From the NCBI GenBank assembly GCA_903868285.1, contig CAIPUP010000204.1:1-14863 (forward strand): a DNA stretch of 14,863 bases, given 5' to 3'. The notes beneath the pieces were generated by a model. That model ran no database searches, was not told the DNA's origin, and saw only the letters and a program-made list of their open reading frames with translations. A program made the translations under genes and the position numbers. The stretch comes from an uncultured beta proteobacterium. Its GTDB lineage: Bacteria > Pseudomonadota > Gammaproteobacteria > Burkholderiales > SG8-39. Shown here one piece after another: positions 6,207-13,377 of this stretch (positions within the stretch are counted from its first letter, which is position 1; every line of letters starts with the position of its first letter).

Positions 6207-7421
6207 TCAGGCGATACGACTGGCCTTGCGTACCGACTCGATCAACGAGCTCTTCATTAAAAAGGCCTTGGCCTGCACTGGATCAGCGGCTGTACGGCGC
6301 AATTGATCGAAGTTCGCCTCACGCACTGCCGGATCGGTTTCTTCCAGACGCTTCTTATTGGCAATGGTCTGCTGCTGCACATACTCGATATTGAGTGGCC
6401 GGCGACGACGGTCATAGCGCTCCAGCAACTCGAAAGGCGCGCTGCCCTCGATGACCTGCTGCAGGGTATCAGCCAGATCCATCGCGTCGTGAATGCCACA
6501 GTTCAGCCCCAGACCGCCGATAGGATTGTTGACATGCGCTGCGTCACCAGCGAGAAACACCCGACCCTTGCGAAATGACTTCGCCACACGTTGGTGCACG
6601 TGATAAATGTTGCGATGCACCAACGCCTCCATCGGATGTGCCGGATAAAACTTACCCAGACGTGCGCGCACCGTCGGCTCGGAAAACGCCTCCTCATCGG
6701 ACTCACCGACCCGGGTCGGGAACACCGCACGCCAGCGTCCCAGCATGTCATCGCCCATGACCTTGAACAGGTTGGTCCACTCCTCGGGATCGGAAAAGTA
6801 GCTGCGGCGATTGCAGCCGATCGCCTTTTCAAAATCGAACAAGGTGGTCAGCACCAGGAAACGTTCTGGCCAGGTGTAGCCCTCAAACTCGATTTCCATC
6901 GCCTTGCGCACCGTGCTGCGACCGCCATCGCAGCCGATGAGCCAGTCACACTCGAGCACTTCACTCTGTCCATCGCACTCGATTGTCAGGCGCACCCCGG
7001 CATCGTCCTGCGCGATGTCAGTGACGCGGGTGCCCATGTGCACCGTGGCCTGCGACATCTTCTGCAGCCGACGAATACCGAGCTCGGCCAGCTTGTGCTG
7101 TTCGGTCTGCACCACATACGGATAAGGCGTTTCGTCCTTGAGCAGGTCATGATCGAACTCGGCCACCACCGTCATGCTGGGGCGATCCCAGATCTGGAAG
7201 CTGCGCGCCACCAGGCCGAGCGACTGAAACTCCTCTAGCAGATCGAGACTGGCCAGCATCTCCAGTGTGGAAGGATGGGTGGTGGCAGCACGCGGCCCAT
7301 GGTCGATGGCCTGCTCGGCCTCGATCAGATGCACCTGCATGCCACGACGGGCACAAGCGATAGCAGCAACGGTGCCGACCGGCCCCGCGCCAACAATGGC
7401 GACTCGGTTATTCAATGCCAC
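6207..7421 (-). CDS. Class A FAD-dependent aromatic monooxygenase, paralogue 2
   Basis: 404 residues from a GTG start at 7421, preceded by GAGGT at about 7 bp. Motifs: GAGPVG (11-16), LIGCDGGRS (161-169, the DG motif with Cys in place of the usual Ala before Asp), and FLAGDAAHVNNPIGGLGLN near 289-307. It aligns end to end with the 220-1416 protein, including the PERF..(A/L)TT..DF block, the IY[NH]VHQRVA block before the GD motif, the NK(R)xLEE(R/T)DP segment and the KSS tail, so both arose by duplication but have diverged well. It follows the enamidase-like gene by 39 bp and is likely cotranscribed with it. Expected to be a cytoplasmic NAD(P)H- and O2-dependent ring hydroxylase; the two paralogues may act on successive intermediates or on related substrates. 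Confidence 0.9.
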   Translation of the reverse strand: MALNNRVAIVGAGPVGTVAAIACARRGMQVHLIEAEQAIDHGPRAATTHPSTLEMLASLDLLEEFQSLGLVARSFQIWDRPSMTVVAEFDHDLLKDETPYPYVVQTEQHKLAELGIRRLQKMSQATVHMGTRVTDIAQDDAGVRLTIECDGQSEVLECDWLIGCDGGRSTVRKAMEIEFEGYTWPERFLVLTTLFDFEKAIGCNRRSYFSDPEEWTNLFKVMGDDMLGRWRAVFPTRVGESDEEAFSEPTVRARLGKFYPAHPMEALVHRNIYHVHQRVAKSFRKGRVFLAGDAAHVNNPIGGLGLNCGIHDAMDLADTLQQVIEGSAPFELLERYDRRRRPLNIEYVQQQTIANKKRLEETDPAVREANFDQLRRTAADPVQAKAFLMKSSLIESVRKASRIA

Positions 7422-7460
7422 GGGTAAGACCTCGAGAGTGAAAAAGTTAAATGCAGAACA

Positions 7461-8657
7461 TCAATGCGCCGCACCAGAGAAATCCATCGGCAGGCGACAT
7501 TGCGCTACCCGTACCGAGCGATTCGGTGCCGGCGTATTGCGACTGCGTCCGACAAAGCGCGGCACACCATCGCTCACCACCGCTGCCACGGCAGCGATAT
7601 CACCATTGCGCAGGGCATCCAGCGCGGTCTTTTTGGTGCCACCGACACAGGCATCCAGAACCACCACATCGGCATCCTTGCCCGGTGCAATGAAGCCGCT
7701 GTTGAGACGGTAGGTGCGGGCGTTATTGCCGGTGGCCGCAGCGATGGCCCATTCCACCGGCATGTCGGTCAGGCTGGCCAGATGGCTGATGGTGTACTGA
7801 ATGCCCAGCGGCATGATGCCCGAGCCGGTCGGCGTATCGGTGGCAATCAGGAAGCGATCGAATTGATCGGCCTTGCGCACCATGTCTCCCAGCAGCAGCG
7901 TGGTGCGCAGATTGCCGGCGGTGCAAACCTGCAAGGCAATATTCGACTCATGCACCAGTCGCGGAAAATCTTCATCCGGCATCGCCACCGGACCACCATT
8001 GACATGGAAGGACACGTCCGGCTTGATCGCCAGCAGGTGATCGGCCCAGATGCCGGACGACCCGGGAATGGACGAGCCACCGGTGTGCACCATGCTCACC
8101 ATGCCGTGCTGACGCGCCCAGGCGATCATCGGGCCGTATTCATAAGGGGTCTTGACTGCGCCGAAGCCGGCCTTGGCCAGCCACACACCCTTGGCCGCAA
8201 TCTCGGCGAAATCCGCTTCCACCAGGCCCGGCTCCAGGATGATCGAGCCGGCCCATACCCGCATGCCGCCGGGGCGATAGTGCTCAAAGCACTTCATCGC
8301 TGCCACTGCCAGTGCCTTGACGCCCTCCGGGTCCTTGGGGCGACCAGTGACATGCACCTCTGAAGCACTGATGGCCGTGGTGACACCGCCATGCACATAG
8401 CTCTCGAGAAAGCCCACGGTCTTCTGACGCGGCGTGTAGTCGCCAAAGGTGTTGTGTACCTGCGAGTCGATCAAGCCGGGAATGGCCGTCGCGCCATCGG
8501 CATCGATCACCACATCACAGGCCGCCAGCTGCTCGGTCGAGACGCTGCCCACAGCGGTGATGCGACCATCCTGCATCAGGATGGCATCGCCCTTGGCATA
8601 GGGGTCGCGCCACTCGCCATTAAGGATGGTGCCCAGATTGACGATAGCTGTTTGCAT
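7461..8657 (-). CDS. Enamidase-like metal-dependent amidohydrolase
   Basis: 398 residues of the amidohydrolase superfamily, most like enamidase of Eubacterium barkeri, which opens the ring of 1,4,5,6-tetrahydro-6-oxonicotinate and releases ammonia during nicotinate fermentation. Shared blocks, compared from memory: GDYTPRQKT (72-80), HGGVTTAIS (89-97), GRPKDPEG (105-112), HTGGSSIPGSS (191-201), FHVNGGP (217-223), TPTGSGIMPLG (275-285), LNSGFIAPGKDADVVVLD (318-335) and SRNTP near the C-terminus. Metal-ligand candidates are His68, His191, His218 and Asp274. Two positions are unusual: the first His of HxH is Gln66 (DSQVH), and Lys162 takes the place where I recall Glu in enamidase, which could be a carboxylated lysine as in hydantoinases. 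A strong GGAGGT lies 7 bp before ATG 8657. First gene of the unit that ends with the FAD monooxygenase. A cyclic amide, enamide or lactam substrate is inferred. Confidence 0.8.
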   Translation of the reverse strand: MQTAIVNLGTILNGEWRDPYAKGDAILMQDGRITAVGSVSTEQLAACDVVIDADGATAIPGLIDSQVHNTFGDYTPRQKTVGFLESYVHGGVTTAISASEVHVTGRPKDPEGVKALAVAAMKCFEHYRPGGMRVWAGSIILEPGLVEADFAEIAAKGVWLAKAGFGAVKTPYEYGPMIAWARQHGMVSMVHTGGSSIPGSSGIWADHLLAIKPDVSFHVNGGPVAMPDEDFPRLVHESNIALQVCTAGNLRTTLLLGDMVRKADQFDRFLIATDTPTGSGIMPLGIQYTISHLASLTDMPVEWAIAAATGNNARTYRLNSGFIAPGKDADVVVLDACVGGTKKTALDALRNGDIAAVAAVVSDGVPRFVGRSRNTPAPNRSVRVAQCRLPMDFSGAAH

Positions 8658-8683
8658 GGCGTGGACCTCCGGTCAGTGAAGCT

Positions 8684-8697
8684 GCTGCGGCCGCAGC
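8684..8697. promoter_or_regulatory. Perfect 14-bp palindrome upstream of the enamidase-like gene
   Basis: GCTGCGGCCGCAGC is fully self-complementary and ends 13 bp upstream of the GGAGGT ribosome site of the amidohydrolase gene. It could be a regulator site or form a short 5-bp mRNA hairpin with a GGCC loop. It does not resemble the TTGT/ACAA sites elsewhere in the window. Function unknown; chance is possible in GC-rich DNA. Confidence 0.3.
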
Positions 8698-8780
8698 TAC
8701 AAGTGAAAGGTCGCAAGCTTACCGCGCGATGCCCGCTGTGCCGCCAGCCGACAGCATGCTGCGAGGCATCGCTGCCTCAT

Positions 8781-8806
8781 TACAGCGTTTCAATACAGCG
8801 TTTCAA
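8781..8806. repeat. 13-bp perfect tandem duplication over the 3' end of the UbiA-family gene
   Basis: TACAGCGTTTCAA occurs twice with no gap (8781-8793 and 8794-8806). The right copy contains the TGA stop (minus strand, 8805-8803) and last codon of the prenyltransferase-like gene; the left copy lies just after it. It looks like a small slippage duplication. Confidence 0.7.
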
Positions 8807-9678
8807 TACAGCAACAGCAGTACCAGCATCAGCCAGGTCACCACTGCACCCGCCAGCGGCCAATCCCGCAGCAGTTCGCGCGACGGATCACCGCCAGCAC
8901 CGCGCCGCTGCACCAGCCAGCCGTAACGCAACAATCCGAACAGCACCGGTGGCACTGTCCACACCAGATGGGCGGTGCGATGCAACTGCAGGGTATGCGG
9001 ATCGAGCGTGTAGCAGACATAGGCCAGCGCGCATCCGAGTGCGGCCAGTAACATCAATCGGTCCAGGCCGCGCGCGCTATAGCCCGACAAGGCCGGTCGC
9101 AGCGTATGCGCTTGGCCCAGACCGAATTCAGCGCGGCGCTTGGCAAAGCCCAGAAACAGCGTCATCAGACCGCCGCACAGCAACAGCCAGGCCGACGGTG
9201 CGATGCCAACACCCCAGGTGCCGGCCAGCAAGCGCAACATGAAACCCGTTGCAATGATCACCACGTCCAGTACCGGCACATGCTTGGCACCCGCGCTGTA
9301 GCCGATGTTCAGAAACAAATACGCCAACACCAGCGCCAGACCGGTTTGCGAAGCCAGCGCTGCCAATGCACAGGCAGCCAGCGCCAACAACAGCGACCAC
9401 AGCACCGCGACATTGCGCGCCAGCGCCCCGCTGGCCAATGGCCGCAAGCGCTTTTCCGGATGCCGACGATCAGCTTCCAGATCGGCCAGATCGTTCAACA
9501 CATAGACCGCGCTGGAAGCCAGACAAAACGCGGCAAACATCCACCACACCGCGTGCAGCGTATCGGGCTGGGACCAGGCATGACCGAACAGCAAACCGGC
9601 CAGCACGAAACCATTCTTGGTCCACTGATAAGGTCGCGCCAGACGCAGCAAGGCAAGTAGCGTACGCAGCGCTGTCAT
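8803..9678 (-). CDS. UbiA-family transferase, decaprenyl-phosphate phosphoribosyltransferase type
   Basis: 291 residues with about eight membrane spans. The N-terminal RPYQWTKNGFVLAGLLFG and the Asp-rich loop NDLADLEADRRHPEKRLRP (62-80) are diagnostic of the branch of UbiA that moves phosphoribose from PRPP to decaprenyl phosphate, rather than of the quinone or haem prenyltransferases. The second conserved loop is near GYSARGLDRLM. Expected product: a membrane-bound polyprenyl-phospho-ribose, a donor for ribosyl or, after epimerisation, arabinosyl transfer outside the membrane. The start is ATG 9678, whose ATGA overlaps the stop of the glycosyltransferase gene, implying translational coupling; the longer form from 9726 overlaps that gene more and adds nothing conserved. 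No DprE1/DprE2 epimerase is visible in the window. The shadow of another UbiA function is unlikely given the HPEKRxRP motif. Confidence 0.85.
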   Translation of the reverse strand: MTALRTLLALLRLARPYQWTKNGFVLAGLLFGHAWSQPDTLHAVWWMFAAFCLASSAVYVLNDLADLEADRRHPEKRLRPLASGALARNVAVLWSLLLALAACALAALASQTGLALVLAYLFLNIGYSAGAKHVPVLDVVIIATGFMLRLLAGTWGVGIAPSAWLLLCGGLMTLFLGFAKRRAEFGLGQAHTLRPALSGYSARGLDRLMLLAALGCALAYVCYTLDPHTLQLHRTAHLVWTVPPVLFGLLRYGWLVQRRGAGGDPSRELLRDWPLAGAVVTWLMLVLLLLY

Positions 9679-11297
9679 CGCACCGGACAGCTGTTGGCGC
9701 CGAAGTAACGATCGCAGAACACGCATTCGCCACGCGGCAGGTAACCCGGGATACGGTAGTAGCGATCACGCACCTTGGAGAGCACCTGATCGCGATAGAC
9801 GCTGTAGCGAAAGCCGCGACCGAGCACGATCCAGAAGGTCGCACCATCCTGCTGCAGCGGTTGCCAAGTGAACTCGCGGAAGTACTGCGCATAGTCCTCA
9901 GCCTTGGGTGGATTCTTTCGTAAAATCATGATGTTACGACCATCGTAGGCACGAAAGTCGGTGACCAGATCATCATGCCGGGCATGGCTTGAGGCCTCAC
10001 CGAACACCGGCACGTAGCGCCCGGCATAGAAGCTCGTGGTGACCGCCGGTGAATAGCCATCGGCCATCAGCACATAGTCGTCCTGCCATGGCGTCAGCTG
10101 CTGCAGCAAAGGCTGGATGCGAAAGTGAAATACGATGCCGTCGTACTGACGCAGGCCCTGCCAGGACTGCAAGGGCAGCATTGCGGCAGCACCCGCCGCC
10201 AGCACATGCAGCGCAGTGAGCACACCCAGCCACCGCACCGAGCGGCGCAATTGCGGCGCATCCAGCACAAAAAAAGCGGCGCAAAAAAACAGTGGCACAA
10301 ACGACAGTAACCAGTGCAGGCCGATCATCTTCACGCTCGACAGCGCTGCGAAGAGCGTGAACGGCACACCCCAGGCCAGGGTAAAAAACCGCAGTGAAAC
10401 ATCGCTGTGCCAGCGTGCACGCCAGGCTGGTGAGCGCAGCATCTGCCACAGCGCTGGCGGCGAGAGCACATACAGCGCACTGACCAAAAACAGCAGCGGT
10501 GTCTTCCAGGACGCGCCGGCTGAATCATGGCGGTTGTAGAGATTGAACATCAGGTTGGACCAGCAGTGGTCCTGGTTCCACCACAGGTTGAAGGCAAAAA
10601 ACGGCAACGCACACAGCGCACACAGCCACAGCCCGAGCCAGTTGCGCGAACGCCTGGGCGTAGCCAGGGTGGCCACAACAAAGGCAAAGCTCAGCAGCGC
10701 AGCGAAGTACTTCGACAGCAGCGCCAGACCAAGCAATACGCCCGAGGCGGCAAACCAGCGCCAGGCGCCAGCGCCGGTGGCAACGGTGGCGACGGTGACA
10801 TCGGTGGCATCGGCTGCGCTGGCCGCGTCGCTGGCCAGCAAGGCACGCCAGAAACACAGTGCAGCAGCAACACTGAACAGCACCAGCGGCATGTCGGTGG
10901 TGATGAAGGCATTCCAGAACTCGATCGGCACCAGCGCGAAGGCGCTCGCCGCCAGCGCCGCCTTGTGCTGATCGAAGCGCCGCAGACTGGTCCACAGCAT
11001 CAGCGCCAGTACGGTTGGCAACAGCGTCGCCGGCAGACGCTGCACCCAGACCTCAGAGGAAAGTCGATGCGTCAGGGCAAGAATCCAGCCCACCATCGGC
11101 GGATGGTCGTAATAGCCCAGGTCAGGCTTGACGCCCCAGATCCAGAAATAAGCCTCGTCGCCGGTGAACGGAAACACCGCCGACAGCCAGAGCCGGAACA
11201 GCAAGCCACCGGCGAGCGCGATGACCAGCATGCGCTGCGCCGATGCCACGCTCGAACCCGAGCCCGAACCCGAGCCCGAATCTGAGCCAGAGCCCAT
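9675..11297 (-). CDS. GT-C membrane glycosyltransferase, ArnT/PMT (family 39) type
   Basis: About 540 residues. After a first membrane span comes FPFTGDEAYFWIWG, with the Asp-Glu pair used by lipid-phospho-sugar transferases, then LGYYDHPPMVGWI, both classic for GT39/PMT_2 proteins. Around ten more hydrophobic spans follow, then a soluble C-terminal region of about 130 residues facing the periplasm, ending in a Cys-rich GECVFCDRYFGANSCPVR. The protein should transfer a sugar from a polyprenyl-phosphate donor onto a lipid or polymer outside the inner membrane. The N-terminus has a Gly/Ser repeat encoded by hexanucleotide repeats. Start is uncertain: ATG 11297 is given, a TTG at 11330 lies 6 bp after the aroG stop, and ATG 11231 directly precedes the first span. 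The 4-bp overlap with the next gene suggests the two products work together. Residues ~165-185 form a low-complexity Ala/Thr/Val stretch. Confidence 0.85.
   Translation of the reverse strand: MGSGSDSGSGSGSGSSVASAQRMLVIALAGGLLFRLWLSAVFPFTGDEAYFWIWGVKPDLGYYDHPPMVGWILALTHRLSSEVWVQRLPATLLPTVLALMLWTSLRRFDQHKAALAASAFALVPIEFWNAFITTDMPLVLFSVAAALCFWRALLASDAASAADATDVTVATVATGAGAWRWFAASGVLLGLALLSKYFAALLSFAFVVATLATPRRSRNWLGLWLCALCALPFFAFNLWWNQDHCWSNLMFNLYNRHDSAGASWKTPLLFLVSALYVLSPPALWQMLRSPAWRARWHSDVSLRFFTLAWGVPFTLFAALSSVKMIGLHWLLSFVPLFFCAAFFVLDAPQLRRSVRWLGVLTALHVLAAGAAAMLPLQSWQGLRQYDGIVFHFRIQPLLQQLTPWQDDYVLMADGYSPAVTTSFYAGRYVPVFGEASSHARHDDLVTDFRAYDGRNIMILRKNPPKAEDYAQYFREFTWQPLQQDGATFWIVLGRGFRYSVYRDQVLSKVRDRYYRIPGYLPRGECVFCDRYFGANSCPVR
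11253..11294. repeat. Degenerate hexanucleotide repeat encoding a Gly-Ser tail
   Basis: About seven units of a CGAGCC/CGAACC-type hexamer (plus strand), the first four near perfect and the rest decayed. On the coding strand it gives GSGSDSGSGSGSGS at the N-terminus of the glycosyltransferase. A 6-bp unit keeps the frame when copies are gained or lost. Confidence 0.8.
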
Positions 11298-11336
11298 GCC
11301 TGAGAACACCGAATTACCCGGCAATGACAAACCGAC

Positions 11337-12455
11337 TCACTTGCGCTGTCGGCGTGCGCGCACCGCGGCTGCCAGATCCTCCAGCAACGGCACACTGGCC
11401 TCCCAGCTGATGCAGGCGTCAGTGATGCTCTGGCCATAAGTGAGCGAGGCGAGCGTGCTGCCGGGCTTGAGATCCTGCCGCCCCTCGACCAGGTGCGACT
11501 CCACCATCACGCCGACAATGCGCTGCTCGCCGGCAGCGACCTGACGTCCGATCTCGGCCGAGACCTCGACCTGCCGCCGATGATCCTTCTGGCTGTTGGC
11601 ATGACTGCAATCGATCATCAACCGTTCTTCCAGGCCGGCTGCCGCCAGTGCCTTGGCTGCTGCAGCAACGCTCTCGGCATCGTAGTTGGTGCTCTTGCCA
11701 CCACGCAAAATGATGTGGCAGTCCGGGTTGCCCTTGGTCTCGACCGTGGCTACCTGGCCGTTCTTGTGGATCGACAGAAAGTGGTGCTTTTGCCGCGCTG
11801 CGAGGATGGCGTCGATGGCGATCTTGACGTTGCCATCGGTGCCGTTCTTGAAGCCGATCGGCGCCGACAGTCCGGAGGCCAGTTCGCGATGCACCTGCGA
11901 TTCGGTGGTGCGGGCACCGATGGCGCCCCAGCTGATCAGGTCGCCGATGTACTGCGGCGAAATGGTGTCGAGGAATTCCGAACCGGCCGGCATGCCCAGC
12001 CGATTGACCTTGAGCAGCAGATCGCGCGCCACCCGCAGGCCTTCGTTGATGCGAAAGCTCTCGTCCAGATACGGATCGTTGATCAGGCCCTTCCAGCCGA
12101 CCGTGGTACGCGGCTTCTCGAAATACACCCGCATGACGATTTCCAGATCGGCCGCCAACCGCTCGCGCAGCGGCAACAAGCGTCGCGAGTATTCCACCGC
12201 AGCGTCCGGATCATGGATCGAGCATGGCCCGATGATCACCAGCAGGCGGTCGGACTTGCGCCGCAGGATGTCCTGCACCGCATGCCGGGTGCGATTGATC
12301 AGGCCCTCGGCCGGCGTGTCCTGCACCGGGAAAAACCGGATCAGATGCTCCGGCGGCGGCAGTGGCACGACGTTGGTGATGCGCTCATCGTCGGTGCTCG
12401 AGGTCTTGTCGACGGCGATGGGCAGCGGAATATTGTCGAGGTGGGGTGCGGTCAT
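11337..12455 (-). CDS. aroG: 3-deoxy-7-phosphoheptulonate synthase (DAHP synthase, class I, AroG/AroF/AroH type)
   Basis: 372 residues, slightly longer than E. coli AroG because of an N-terminal extension of about 20. It joins phosphoenolpyruvate and erythrose 4-phosphate in the first step of aromatic amino acid synthesis. All signature blocks are present: IIGPCSIHD (75-82), YFEKPRTTVGWKGLINDP (111-128), GARTTESQVHRELASG (180-195), FKNGTDG (202-208), DCSHANS (282-288), MVESHLVEG (317-325) and YGQSITDACISW (340-351). Metal ligands correspond to Cys78, His285, Glu319 and Asp346. AAGGA lies about 9 bp before ATG 12455. Which amino acid inhibits it cannot be told here, so the paralogue letter is provisional. 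The glycosyltransferase gene follows within 6-40 bp depending on its start. Confidence 0.95.
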   Translation of the reverse strand: MTAPHLDNIPLPIAVDKTSSTDDERITNVVPLPPPEHLIRFFPVQDTPAEGLINRTRHAVQDILRRKSDRLLVIIGPCSIHDPDAAVEYSRRLLPLRERLAADLEIVMRVYFEKPRTTVGWKGLINDPYLDESFRINEGLRVARDLLLKVNRLGMPAGSEFLDTISPQYIGDLISWGAIGARTTESQVHRELASGLSAPIGFKNGTDGNVKIAIDAILAARQKHHFLSIHKNGQVATVETKGNPDCHIILRGGKSTNYDAESVAAAAKALAAAGLEERLMIDCSHANSQKDHRRQVEVSAEIGRQVAAGEQRIVGVMVESHLVEGRQDLKPGSTLASLTYGQSITDACISWEASVPLLEDLAAAVRARRQRK

Positions 12456-12554
12456 GACTGCGGGTCCTTGTTACAGCGTGTTGGTGATGCGGAAGCCTGG
12501 TTCGAAACGTGAAATGCGTTACCGGCGCGTGGAACTCATCGAAGCTCATTGCAA

Positions 12555-13373
12555 CTAGTCAGGGCGGGTATACCCCAGCGGGGCCAGCGCACGCCGCGCC
12601 TGCTCGCCCAGCAGATGCTGCACATAGGCCGCCACCAGTTGCGGCTCGCGCGTGCCAGGCACGGGCGTGGCCACATACACGGTGTACTTTTGCAGCGCCT
12701 CGGGCAACGGCCCGACCAGGCGTATGCCCTTGACCGGCAGGATCTCGCTGATCTGGTGGATGCCCAGTTCGATCTCGCCGCGCCCGACCGGCTCGACCAC
12801 ATAGCCACCCTTCAACAACGTGGTCTTGCTCCGCACCGCCTCGCTGATGCCCAGACGATTGAGCACCTCGGCCACATGCTTGCCGCTGGTGCCGATGGTC
12901 GGGTCGATGTAGACCAGCGAGCGCACCGCCAGCAGCGTGGAGCGCAGCGCCTCGGGGGTGGAGATATCCGGCAATGCGGCTTTCTCATTCACCGCCACAC
13001 CCACGCCGACACGGGCAATGGGGCGGCCGCTGCCGGCCGCCAAGCGGCCTTCGCGCACCAGGCCCTCGAGCACCTCGGCAGTGACGATCACCAGATCCGG
13101 CGGCGAGCCCGAGGCCAGCGCCTTCACCAGCGTGCCCATGGGCTCGAACACCAGCTGTACACGCTGGCCGCTGGCGCTCTGAAACGACTCGGTCAGCGGC
13201 GCCACCAGCGCCTTGGCCGCACCACCGGACAGCACCCGGATCTCGACTGCCGGCAAGGCTGTGGACGCCCCTACCAGCAGCGCCAGGGCCAGACCCCGCA
13301 ACACCACCTGGCGCTTCCACAAGGCTGCCGGCGCGCCCTCGAGAATATATCGTAAGTTATTGATTTTATTCAT
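12555..13373 (-). CDS. ModA-like periplasmic substrate-binding protein, orphan
   Basis: 272 residues with a Sec signal: positive WKRQ, hydrophobic VVLRGLALALLVGASTALPA, likely cleavage after Ala42. The mature start EIRVLSGGAAKALVAPL, the PPDLVIVTAEVLEGLV segment (91-106), VYIDPTIGTSGKHVAEVLNRLG (154-175) and the IELGIHQISEILPVKG segment are those of the ModA-like (COG0725) binding-protein family. No permease or ATPase gene is adjacent, and this sub-branch is not certain to bind molybdate. Start is doubtful: ATG 13373 is only 4 bp from the alaS stop, has no Shine-Dalgarno, and gives an unusually long AT-rich n-region (MNKINNLRYILEG); a TTG or GTG near 13300-13320 just before the signal core is an alternative. 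Probably cotranscribed with alaS; aroG begins 99 bp downstream. Confidence 0.8.
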   Translation of the reverse strand: MNKINNLRYILEGAPAALWKRQVVLRGLALALLVGASTALPAVEIRVLSGGAAKALVAPLTESFQSASGQRVQLVFEPMGTLVKALASGSPPDLVIVTAEVLEGLVREGRLAAGSGRPIARVGVGVAVNEKAALPDISTPEALRSTLLAVRSLVYIDPTIGTSGKHVAEVLNRLGISEAVRSKTTLLKGGYVVEPVGRGEIELGIHQISEILPVKGIRLVGPLPEALQKYTVYVATPVPGTREPQLVAAYVQHLLGEQARRALAPLGYTRPD

Positions 13374-13377
13374 TTTT

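Noticed and set aside
6071..6394. Possible small plus-strand gene in the tctB/monooxygenase gap
   Set aside because: GTG start without ribosome site, half of it antisense to the monooxygenase C-terminus, no recognisable features.
7464..8363. Plus-strand open frame of 299 codons opposite the amidohydrolase gene
   Set aside because: Composition typical of an antisense frame in GC-rich DNA (His/Arg/Gly rich), no motif; the minus-strand protein matches enamidase along its length.
8763..8778. Hairpin GAGGCA-TCGC-TGCCTC as terminator of the aroG/glycosyltransferase unit
   Set aside because: Only 6 bp of stem and no T-run on either strand; too weak to call a terminator.
10527..11285. Plus-strand open frame of 252 codons with Arg-Thr repeats
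   Set aside because: Antisense to the glycosyltransferase; the repeats are simply the hexanucleotide tract read in the other direction.
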